Assembly: GCA_937900725.1 (NCBI GenBank)
Contig: CALCFP010000350.1
Coordinates: 1 to 5,019, forward strand
Source: an uncultured Bacteroidota bacterium
GTDB taxonomy: Bacteria; Bacteroidota; Bacteroidia; Bacteroidales; SZUA-534
DNA length: 5,019 bases
Reading direction: 5' to 3'
Below the pieces are notes generated by a model. It did not search any database, was not told the DNA's origin, and saw nothing but the letters and a program-made list of their open reading frames with translations. This document shows positions 1-4,814 of the stretch, in pieces. Each line of letters opens with the position of its first letter. Position 1 is the stretch's first letter. A program made the position numbers and the translations under genes.

Positions 1-66
1 ATGCCGATAAAAAACAAAAAGCGCCGAAAAGTATATGTAACCCATTTTGTTATATTTATTTTTCAT
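1..66 (-). CDS. Start of an unidentified minus-strand gene, cut by the left edge
   Basis: A minus-strand reading frame opens with ATG at 66-64 and stays open for 22 codons to the window edge. It overlaps the last 11 bases of mtaB, whose stop codon lies inside its first four codons. Such overlap is typical of translationally coupled genes in one operon. A second in-frame ATG lies at 45-43, after the mtaB stop. The visible residues are basic, then hydrophobic and aromatic (MGYIYFSALFVFYRH from the second ATG), which would suit a membrane anchor or signal sequence. In Bacteroides, from memory, a lysophospholipid acyltransferase gene often follows mtaB, but 22 residues cannot confirm this. An open frame this short could also be chance, so confidence is low. 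Confidence 0.35.
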   Translation of the reverse strand, partial: MKNKYNKMGYIYFSALFVFYRH

Positions 67-1375
67 TTGTAGAACATACCTGAAGAATGTCGGTTATGTT
101 GCCTTCAACCTCTTCATCACCTTTTAGTGCGTTGAGTTCTACGTTTGCTATCTTGTTTATCAATTGTGAATCGGCTTTAACCTTGACTTTGATATAATTG
201 TCGGTGAACCCGTAAATATGCGTGTTGAACGGTTCTGCCTCAAACAGGACAGGTCTTGTCTTGCCAAGTTGACTGCCAATGTATTCTGCAGTTTTTTGCT
301 TGCCAAATGCTATCAGTTGCTGGCTTCGGTGTTTCCTTATTTCATTCGGCACCATTTGCATTCGAACAGCCAGCGTGTTTGCCCGTTCTGAATAAGGGAA
401 GACGTGCAGGTATGAAAGCGGCAACGACTTGATGAATTTGCAGGACTCGTCAAAATCGGCTTCCGTTTCGGTAGGGACACCCACAATTACATCGGCAGCA
501 ATGCACGAATCTGGCATCAGTTCCTTGATTCTTTCTATTCGCTTTGCGTAAAAATTGGTTGTATAGCGTCGATGCATCAAACTCAAAAGCCTGTCTGTTC
601 CACATTGCAACGGAATGTGGAAATGTGGCATAATAATCTTTGAATCAACAATATGTTCGATTATTTGGTCGGTTAGGAGATTGGGCTCTATTGAGCCGAT
701 GCGGATTCTCTTCAGCCCGTCAATCTTTTCAAGTTCTACAAGCAGTTGGTAAAGGCACTCGCCGTTTGCACGTCCGAAATCGCCGATGTTCACGCCAGTC
801 AGCACAAGTTCCCTGATGCCTTTGCCTACAGCCTCGCGTGCCACTTCCACGGTACGTGCCACGGTGTTGCTTCTGCTACGTCCGCGTGCGTGTGGAATGG
901 TGCAGTATGAGCAGAAATAGTCGCATCCGTCCTGAACCTTGAAAAAACTGCGGGTGCGGTCGCCAAACGAGTAGATAGGCTCGAAAATAGTGCTTTCTTT
1001 TGTTATGGACACAATCGGCTTTTCCTGTTTCTGCAAGTTCCCGATAATCTTCACTGCATCCATTTTGTTGTCAGAACCGAAAATGTAGTCAACGCCTTCA
1101 ATTGAAGCCACTTCTTCGGGTTTGAGTTGGGTGTAGCAGCCAATGGCAATCAAAATAGTGTCGGGCTTTCGGTTCAAAATCTTGTGAATGGCTTGACGGC
1201 TTTTCTTGTTTGCCAATTCGGTGACGGTGCAGGTGTCGATAATGAAGACATCTGGATTTTCGTTCTCGTGAACACGTTCGTATCCCGCATTTTCAAACTG
1301 TTGTGCAATCCACGACGTTTCCGAGTAGTTCAGTTTGCAACCAAGCGATATGAAGGCAACTTTCTTATGATTCAT
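56..1375 (-). CDS. mtaB: tRNA t6A37 methylthiotransferase MtaB (radical SAM)
   Basis: This cytoplasmic enzyme converts N6-threonylcarbamoyladenosine at position 37 of ANN-decoding tRNAs to its 2-methylthio derivative, using two 4Fe-4S clusters and S-adenosylmethionine. The 439-residue protein has the full family layout. The N-terminal methylthiotransferase domain carries the cluster cysteines C13 (in SLGCKLNYSE), C49 (in DTCTV) and C80 (in IGCY). The radical-SAM core carries the CxxxCxxC triad C151, C155 and C158 within DGCDYFCSYCTIPHARGRSR. A TRAM-like RNA-binding segment follows from about residue 370. The LGCKLNYSE signature points to the MtaB branch rather than MiaB or RimO. Length is normal and all key cysteines are present, so the gene looks intact. 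The start at 1375 puts the first cysteine at its usual place. It diverges from the siaC-like gene, and a possible downstream gene overlaps its stop. The subfamily assignment is from recognised motifs, not a search. Confidence 0.95.
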   Translation of the reverse strand: MNHKKVAFISLGCKLNYSETSWIAQQFENAGYERVHENENPDVFIIDTCTVTELANKKSRQAIHKILNRKPDTILIAIGCYTQLKPEEVASIEGVDYIFGSDNKMDAVKIIGNLQKQEKPIVSITKESTIFEPIYSFGDRTRSFFKVQDGCDYFCSYCTIPHARGRSRSNTVARTVEVAREAVGKGIRELVLTGVNIGDFGRANGECLYQLLVELEKIDGLKRIRIGSIEPNLLTDQIIEHIVDSKIIMPHFHIPLQCGTDRLLSLMHRRYTTNFYAKRIERIKELMPDSCIAADVIVGVPTETEADFDESCKFIKSLPLSYLHVFPYSERANTLAVRMQMVPNEIRKHRSQQLIAFGKQKTAEYIGSQLGKTRPVLFEAEPFNTHIYGFTDNYIKVKVKADSQLINKIANVELNALKGDEEVEGNITDILQVCSTNEK

Positions 1376-1393
1376 CGAATACCAATTATTGCG

Positions 1394-1401
1394 CGAAAAT
1401 A
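1394..1401 (-). promoter_or_regulatory. Possible -7 element of the mtaB promoter
   Basis: Read on the minus strand this is TATTTTCG, one mismatch from the Bacteroidota consensus TAnnTTTG, about 18 bases upstream of the mtaB ATG. No clear TTTG is seen at the -33 position. The match is weak in AT-rich DNA. Confidence 0.25.
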
Positions 1402-1439
1402 CGGTTTATGTTGTTATGTTGATAATTAAAATCGACTCT

Positions 1440-1451
1440 GACATCGATGTC
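1440..1451. promoter_or_regulatory. Perfect 12-bp palindrome between the divergent mtaB and siaC-like genes
   Basis: GACATCGATGTC is a perfect palindrome with no spacer. It is loosely framed by ACTC at 1435-1438 and GAGT at 1456-1459, which are also complementary but unevenly spaced. It lies 64 bp upstream of the mtaB start and 129 bp upstream of the siaC-like start, outside both coding regions. This is the form of a dimeric repressor or activator site. No regulator is identified, and a 12-bp palindrome can occur by chance. Confidence 0.3.
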
Positions 1452-1510
1452 TTTTGAGTGAATGGCAATCTAAAACAACCTTTTTTCCACTTTTACAAAA
1501 AAAAAGATAC

Positions 1511-1536
1511 TTGTTATCGGCATTTATTTATCTTTG
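1511..1536 (+). promoter_or_regulatory. Candidate Bacteroidota-type promoter for the siaC-like gene
   Basis: TATCTTTG at 1529-1536 matches the -7 consensus TAnnTTTG exactly. A TTG at 1511-1513 could act as the -33 element, but the 15-base gap is shorter than the usual 19-21. An A/T-rich stretch (runs of T, then of A, 1481-1505) lies just upstream. Transcription would start near 1541, giving a leader of about 40 bases before the ATG at 1581. This position also argues that the longer frame opening with GTG at 1458 is not translated. It may serve the downstream M64 gene too. Confidence 0.5.
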
Positions 1537-1580
1537 TCACGTTCACATCGCCGAAAGGCAAAAACACAAAACATCATTAT

Positions 1581-1964
1581 ATGGCTATTGCGCCTTTGAT
1601 TATCGAAAATAGTGAGGTTACGCCCGATGTCATTCTGGACAAGGACTCTAATACGTTTTGTATTAAGGGTAAGTCGTTGCCTGAAAATCCACTAAGTTTT
1701 TACAAGCCTGTTCTGGATTGGATTGACGAGTATGCAATTCAACCCAATCCTGTAACTGAAATCGATTTTAAGATGATTTATTTCAACACTTCAAGTTCCA
1801 AGGTCTTTCTGGACATAATGAAGAAGTTTGAAGCCATTGACAGGGGCGGAAGCAAATGTGTCATCAACTGGTATTACAAGGACGATGATGAGGAGATGCT
1901 TGAAGCAGGCGAGATTTATGCCGAAAGAGTTAATCTGCCTTTCAATCTTTTCGTAGAACAATAA
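1581..1964 (+). CDS. SiaC-like DUF1987 regulatory phosphoprotein
   Basis: The 127-residue product matches the DUF1987/SiaC family along its whole length. In Pseudomonas, SiaC is a small cytoplasmic partner-switch protein. It is phosphorylated on a threonine by the kinase SiaB, dephosphorylated by the PP2C phosphatase SiaA, and when unphosphorylated activates the diguanylate cyclase SiaD. Here the family motif YFNTSSSK is intact, and T70 aligns by eye with the Pseudomonas phospho-threonine (T68). Other family-like stretches are the TPDV segment near residue 14, the SLPENP turn near 32-37 and an acidic DDDEE patch at 101-105. The ATG at 1581 was chosen because it gives the family's usual length. 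A frame extended to GTG 1458 would add 41 atypical residues and cover the promoter. No SiaA, SiaB or SiaD homologue is in the window, so partners and output are unknown. The M64 gene follows 11 bp after the stop, a probable operon. Confidence 0.85.
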   Translation: MAIAPLIIENSEVTPDVILDKDSNTFCIKGKSLPENPLSFYKPVLDWIDEYAIQPNPVTEIDFKMIYFNTSSSKVFLDIMKKFEAIDRGGSKCVINWYYKDDDEEMLEAGEIYAERVNLPFNLFVEQ

Positions 1965-1975
1965 ACATTATTAAT

Positions 1976-2743
1976 ATGTGTGGTAAAATGATGGCCGTGG
2001 CAGTCTTTCTGCTTATGGTTCATTATTCTTCTGCACAAAATTCCGACGATTACTTTACAGATAAATGTCTGCGTGTTGATTATGAACTTGTGGGCAATCA
2101 CGATTCTGAAATGCTCGTACTCAAACAGTTGAAGGAACTGAATGATTGGGCAGGAGTGAAGACTGTCGTCGACACTGCTACGCAATTGGGCAACTACCGC
2201 TATTCGGTAATCGATTCGGCAACTAACCGCGTCTTGTATCAACGTGGGTTCAGCAGCCTGTTCAACGAATGGCAACAGACTCCGGAAGCCAAGCAGACTA
2301 CAAAATCATTTTATCACGTTAATCTGATTCCTTTCCCCCGAAACACTTTCAAATTTCGTCTCGAGCGGTCAAACTATTCCGTTGCAGGTTTCTCTCTGAT
2401 TGGCGAGTTCTACATCAATCCAAACGATAAATTCATCCGCAAGGAAAATGTCAGCCCGCTGAAATACACTGTGATACAAGGTAGCGACAACATTGCCAAC
2501 AAAATTGACATCGCATTTCTTGCCGAAGGATACACTCTCGATCAAATGGACAAATTCCGTAGCGATGTCAGCCGTTTTTGGAACTATTTGTCAAATGTCG
2601 AGCCTTATGCATCCAATAAAAATTCATTCAACATTTATGCCGTCGAGTCGCCGTCGGTTGAGAGTGGCACTGACATTCCGAACCTTGGAGTTTATCGGAA
2701 TACGGCTATGAATTTCCCATTCAGCACGTCGACCGCTACCTGA
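1976..2743 (+). CDS. M64 peptidase, N-terminal part (signal peptide, N-domain, start of catalytic domain)
   Basis: The frame encodes 255 residues, the last few read out of phase after the frameshift. Residues 1-20 look like a signal peptide: Lys4, a hydrophobic core around AVAVFLLMV, then SSA before Q21 as a probable cleavage site. The protein should therefore reach the periplasm or outside. Residues about 25-145 resemble the beta-rich N-terminal domain that precedes the protease in Bacteroidales M64 proteins. The catalytic domain begins near residue 170 with DIAFLAEGYT and goes on through FNIYAVESPSVESGTDIPN, both characteristic M64 stretches. The zinc motif is missing from this fragment, so it cannot be active alone. 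The start at 1976 is 11 bp after the siaC-like stop. ATGs at 1988 and 1991 are alternatives that would shorten the signal peptide's N-region. Confidence 0.8.
   Translation: MCGKMMAVAVFLLMVHYSSAQNSDDYFTDKCLRVDYELVGNHDSEMLVLKQLKELNDWAGVKTVVDTATQLGNYRYSVIDSATNRVLYQRGFSSLFNEWQQTPEAKQTTKSFYHVNLIPFPRNTFKFRLERSNYSVAGFSLIGEFYINPNDKFIRKENVSPLKYTVIQGSDNIANKIDIAFLAEGYTLDQMDKFRSDVSRFWNYLSNVEPYASNKNSFNIYAVESPSVESGTDIPNLGVYRNTAMNFPFSTSTAT
2713..2719 (+). other. Slippery-type heptamer T TTC CCA just before the frameshift
   Basis: In the upstream reading phase these bases split as T TTC CCA, matching the X XXY YYZ pattern for -1 ribosomal frameshifting. A -1 slip here would enter exactly the frame that carries the rest of the peptidase. 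No strong stimulatory hairpin is obvious 5-9 bases downstream. The upstream-frame residues after the heptamer (FST) match the family better than the slipped-frame ones (IQH). The site is therefore probably coincidental. Confidence 0.2.
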
Positions 2744-2754
2744 CGACTTTCGAT

Positions 2755-3240
2755 ATGAAGTCGGTTCACGACATTGCGTCGGCAGTGCCCTATGACCACA
2801 TCGTCATTCTTGTCAACACTGATGAATATGGTGGCGGTGGCTTCTACAATTTTTACGCGTCGTGCACGTCTGACCACAAATTGTCGGAAAAAGTGCTTGT
2901 CCACGAGTTCGGCCATTCTTTTGCTGGCCTCGGCGATGAGTACAACTATTCCGATGATGCCAACGAGCAGATGTACAGCCTTGAACGCGAGCCTTGGGAG
3001 CCAAATATAACGTCGTTGGTCGATTTTGACAGCAAGTGGAAGTCAATGATTGACCCGACAACGCCAATACCGACACCGCGTACTGCCGAATTCAAGGACA
3101 AGATTGGCGTGTTTGAGGGTGGAGGATATCAGTCAAAAGGCATTTACAGTCCTGCTCAGGATTGCATAATGAAATCAAACGGGCCAAAGAATTTTTGCCC
3201 AGTTTGTCGCGAGGCTATCTTGCGGGCGATTGGATTGTGA
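2755..3240 (+). CDS. M64 peptidase, C-terminal part with the HExxH zinc site
   Basis: This frame carries the catalytic core. HEFGH at 2902-2916 supplies two zinc-binding histidines and the catalytic glutamate. It is followed by SFAGLGDEY, the extended M64 signature. Upstream are PYDHIVILVNT and YGGGGFYNFY, downstream PAQDCIMK and FCPVCREAI, all typical of the family. The first in-frame ATG is at 2755, but M64-like sequence begins before it (VDRYLTTFD from about 2728), so this ATG is an internal methionine of the intact protein rather than a true start. Expressed alone, the fragment would lack a signal peptide and the front of the catalytic domain. The substrate is unknown. Despite the family name, IgA cleavage should not be assumed. 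Confidence 0.75.
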   Translation: MKSVHDIASAVPYDHIVILVNTDEYGGGGFYNFYASCTSDHKLSEKVLVHEFGHSFAGLGDEYNYSDDANEQMYSLEREPWEPNITSLVDFDSKWKSMIDPTTPIPTPRTAEFKDKIGVFEGGGYQSKGIYSPAQDCIMKSNGPKNFCPVCREAILRAIGL

Positions 3241-3242
3241 TT

Positions 3243-3280
3243 ATTTAGGATTTAATTCATTTAGGATGTAGGATTTAGGG
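3243..3280 (+). repeat. Short direct repeats ATTTAGGAT in the convergent gap
   Basis: ATTTAGGAT occurs at 3243-3251 and again at 3259-3267. It is followed by the partial copies GTAGGAT (3268-3274) and ATTTAGGG (3273-3280). The units are 14-16 bases apart. They begin just after the peptidase stop codon and before the hairpin. No function is assigned. Confidence 0.5.
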
Positions 3281-3321
3281 TTGACGTTCACATTTGAGAA
3301 ACGTTGAACTTGAAACCTAAA
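3274..3321. terminator. Imperfect inverted repeat between convergent genes, possible bidirectional terminator
   Basis: The arms 3274-3290 and 3305-3321 are complementary at 14 of 17 positions, around a 14-base loop. They lie between the ends of the convergent peptidase and LuxR-type genes. That placement suits a shared terminator. No T-run directly follows the stem on either strand and the stem has internal mismatches, so a strong intrinsic terminator is doubtful. Confidence 0.35.
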
Positions 3322-3336
3322 ACACCTCTTACGATT

Positions 3337-4701
3337 TTACATTACTATTCCCATATCCTTTGCCTTTGCCACCAATGCGGCCGAATTTGCCACACCGAAT
3401 TTTACAAGAAGTTTCTTGCGGTACCATTTGATTGTTTCGGGGCTCAGGAATATCATTTCGGCTATTTCAGGATTTGTGTGACCCTCGATAATCAGTTTCA
3501 GCACTTGTCGCTCACGGTCGGTCAACTTGATGTCGGCATCGTGTGATTTTAACTCACTAATAGTCTCGTTCAGCACGTCTTCGGTCTGTGTCCTTAATAT
3601 TGTCTGAGTGTCCAGTTCCTTCTTTGTTGTCAACAGTTGTTTTTGCTTTTTGTTGATTTTCAGAAGTGTTATAATCAGTACAATGAGCAGAATGATGCCA
3701 ATCAATGCAAAAGACATCATTGTCCTGTACATTTGTTTTTCCTTGACAAGGGCCGCAAGTTGCAGGTCTTTTATCTGTAGGTCGTAAACCTTGCTTTGCT
3801 CGTTTAGTTCATCTTGTCGCCTTTCAACGGCGGTTTTGCGCATCAAGTCCATTGCCTGCGTTATGCAATCTTCGGTGCCTTTCTTGTCGTTGAATCCGTA
3901 TAGGCGAATCCAAGCCTTCGATACCAATGTCTCAATGTAATTCTGGCGTTCCTCGTCGTGTTTCGAGAAATATTCTTCGGCTTTTTCAAGATACGACAAA
4001 GCCTTGTCATATTTGCCCTGGCGATAATATATTCCTGACAATCCTCTCAACTGACCAGTCAGCATTAGCGAATCGCCAGTCTTTTCTGCCGATTCATAAC
4101 TGAGGTTGTAATATTCTGTGGCTTTGTCCTGATTGAATTCCGCATACATTTCGGCCATATTATAATATAGTATCGACAGACTTTCGTTGTAATCATATTT
4201 TTTGAAGATGTCGAGGGCCTTTTGGTAATACATTTCAGCAGTGTCAATCTTGTCTTGAATGTTGTAAAGGTTGCCAATGGTGCCGTAGATTAAAGAATAA
4301 TTGTTGTCAATTGTGGTTTGTGTGTAATGTTCGTCGCCGTTCATCTTGTCAATTGTGGCAAGCGAAATGTTGTAGTAATGAAGGGCGCTGTCGTACATTT
4401 CCACGGCATAGAAGTGTTGACCGAGTATTCGTGACGATACAATTTTTGTAATAAGGAAGTTGTTCATTTCCGAAATTGCAAGTGCCTTGCTTGCATAGTC
4501 AGCCGATTTTTTGCCGTCTGTTTGAAGGTAGCCCCACATCAATTCTTCATAAATATTCGCTAGGATTTTCGGGTCGGAAGGATTGGTGGCCAAGACGGCT
4601 TCCAGTGAGTCGATATTCCGCCCTCGGTGGTCGGCATATTTGCAAAAAACCTGGTTGCAAAATGTCATTATCAAGCAAATCAATATTATACGTTTATTCA
4701 T
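3337..4701 (-). CDS. Membrane-anchored TPR regulator with C-terminal LuxR-type HTH
   Basis: The 454-residue product joins a periplasmic sensor-like part to a cytoplasmic DNA-binding domain. Residues 1-20 form a signal-like hydrophobic segment. Cys20 is preceded by V-F, a poor lipobox, so lipidation is doubtful. Helical TPR-like repeats fill about residues 45-250, clearest near 139-170, 177-210 and 217-248 (for example YRQGKYDKALSYLEKAEEYF). A coiled-coil-like stretch follows, then a membrane span at 328-346 (around IGIILLIVLIIT) and a second charged helix. A GerE/LuxR helix-turn-helix occupies 393-454, with LTDRERQVLKLI, HTNPEIAEMIFLSPETIK and the final KF. This TPR-membrane-HTH layout is common in Bacteroidota. 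It has no receiver or ligand-binding domain, so the signal is unknown. The ATG at 4701 was chosen because it begins the signal sequence. An ATG at 4788 would add 29 residues translated from promoter and palindrome DNA. It diverges from the secreted-protein gene at 4815. Confidence 0.85.
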   Translation of the reverse strand: MNKRIILICLIMTFCNQVFCKYADHRGRNIDSLEAVLATNPSDPKILANIYEELMWGYLQTDGKKSADYASKALAISEMNNFLITKIVSSRILGQHFYAVEMYDSALHYYNISLATIDKMNGDEHYTQTTIDNNYSLIYGTIGNLYNIQDKIDTAEMYYQKALDIFKKYDYNESLSILYYNMAEMYAEFNQDKATEYYNLSYESAEKTGDSLMLTGQLRGLSGIYYRQGKYDKALSYLEKAEEYFSKHDEERQNYIETLVSKAWIRLYGFNDKKGTEDCITQAMDLMRKTAVERRQDELNEQSKVYDLQIKDLQLAALVKEKQMYRTMMSFALIGIILLIVLIITLLKINKKQKQLLTTKKELDTQTILRTQTEDVLNETISELKSHDADIKLTDRERQVLKLIIEGHTNPEIAEMIFLSPETIKWYRKKLLVKFGVANSAALVAKAKDMGIVM

Positions 4702-4720
4702 TGTTGAAGTAATAATATTG

Positions 4721-4728
4721 CAAATATT
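4721..4728 (-). promoter_or_regulatory. Possible -7 element for the TPR-LuxR gene
   Basis: Read on the minus strand this is AATATTTG, one mismatch from TAnnTTTG, about 20 bases before the ATG at 4701. The region where a -33 element would lie is occupied by the inverted repeat at 4734-4757 and has no TTG. Transcription here may depend on, or be blocked by, a protein bound at the repeat. Confidence 0.3.
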
Positions 4729-4733
4729 GTAAA

Positions 4734-4757
4734 TTTTACCCTTTGGGGTGGGTAAAA
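4734..4757. promoter_or_regulatory. Perfect 8-bp inverted repeat, candidate operator between divergent genes
   Basis: TTTTACCC (4734-4741) and GGGTAAAA (4750-4757) are exact reverse complements separated by 8 bases (TTTGGGGT). The repeat lies between the divergent TPR-LuxR and secreted-protein genes, 33 bp from one start and 58 bp from the other. It cannot be a terminator for a flanking gene because both point away from it. A dyad of this size suits a dimeric LuxR-type regulator, possibly the adjacent one. That binding is inferred only. Confidence 0.5.
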
Positions 4758-4774
4758 ATGCTATTTTTATATCA

Positions 4775-4782
4775 TATTTTTG
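4775..4782 (+). promoter_or_regulatory. Candidate -7 element for the secreted-protein gene
   Basis: TATTTTTG matches the Bacteroidota -7 consensus TAnnTTTG exactly. It would start transcription near 4787-4789, about 27 bases before the ATG at 4815. No TTTG lies at the usual -33 spacing (the nearest, at 4742-4745, is too far), which suggests an activator-dependent promoter. The region is very AT-rich, so some chance matches are expected. Confidence 0.45.
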
Positions 4783-4814
4783 TATCACAATTAAATCAAA
4801 AAAAACAATTTGCT

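Larger units (their letters stand above)
1976..3240 (+). pseudogene. Secreted M64-family zinc metallopeptidase, interrupted by one frameshift
   Basis: Two consecutive plus-strand frames together make one M64 (IgA-peptidase-like) protein of about 421 residues, close to the usual family length. The upstream part reads in the frame of 1976 and stops at 2741-2743. The rest reads in the frame one base back and ends at 3240. Upstream, NTAMNFPFST fits the family stretch NTAxxxxFxTF. Downstream, VDRYLTTFD fits the following DRYLTT stretch. The break therefore lies at about 2720-2730. Loss of one base restores the frame; loss of seven would also explain why two residues seem missing. Both sides are otherwise well conserved with no further stops, so this is either a very recent mutation or a sequence error. 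Ribosomal slippage is a weaker option. The two halves are described separately. Confidence 0.8.

Noticed and set aside
1..72. Plus-strand 23-codon frame beginning at base 1
   Set aside because: It is very short, basic then hydrophobic, overlaps the end of mtaB, and has no visible upstream signal.
1550..1559. GCC-GAAA-GGC mini-hairpin in the siaC-like leader
   Set aside because: A 3-bp stem is too short to be a supported riboswitch or terminator, even with a GNRA-type loop.
1458..1580. N-terminal extension of the siaC-like gene back to GTG 1458
   Set aside because: It adds 41 residues unlike the family, exceeds the usual length of about 127, and covers a perfect TAnnTTTG promoter element.
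1916..2275. Minus-strand open frame of 119 codons opposite the siaC-like/M64 junction
   Set aside because: It lies opposite two recognisable genes and crosses the end of one, with no recognisable motif. It is a shadow.
2813..3076. Minus-strand open frame opposite the M64 catalytic region
   Set aside because: It lies opposite the conserved HExxH-containing frame and has unnatural composition, so it is treated as a shadow.
4734..4757. Reading the 8-bp inverted repeat as a transcription terminator
   Set aside because: Both flanking genes point away from it, so there is no upstream transcript in the window for it to terminate.
4702..4788. N-terminal extension of the TPR-LuxR gene to ATG 4788
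   Set aside because: The added 29 residues would be read through the inverted repeat and promoters. The signal sequence begins naturally at the ATG at 4701.
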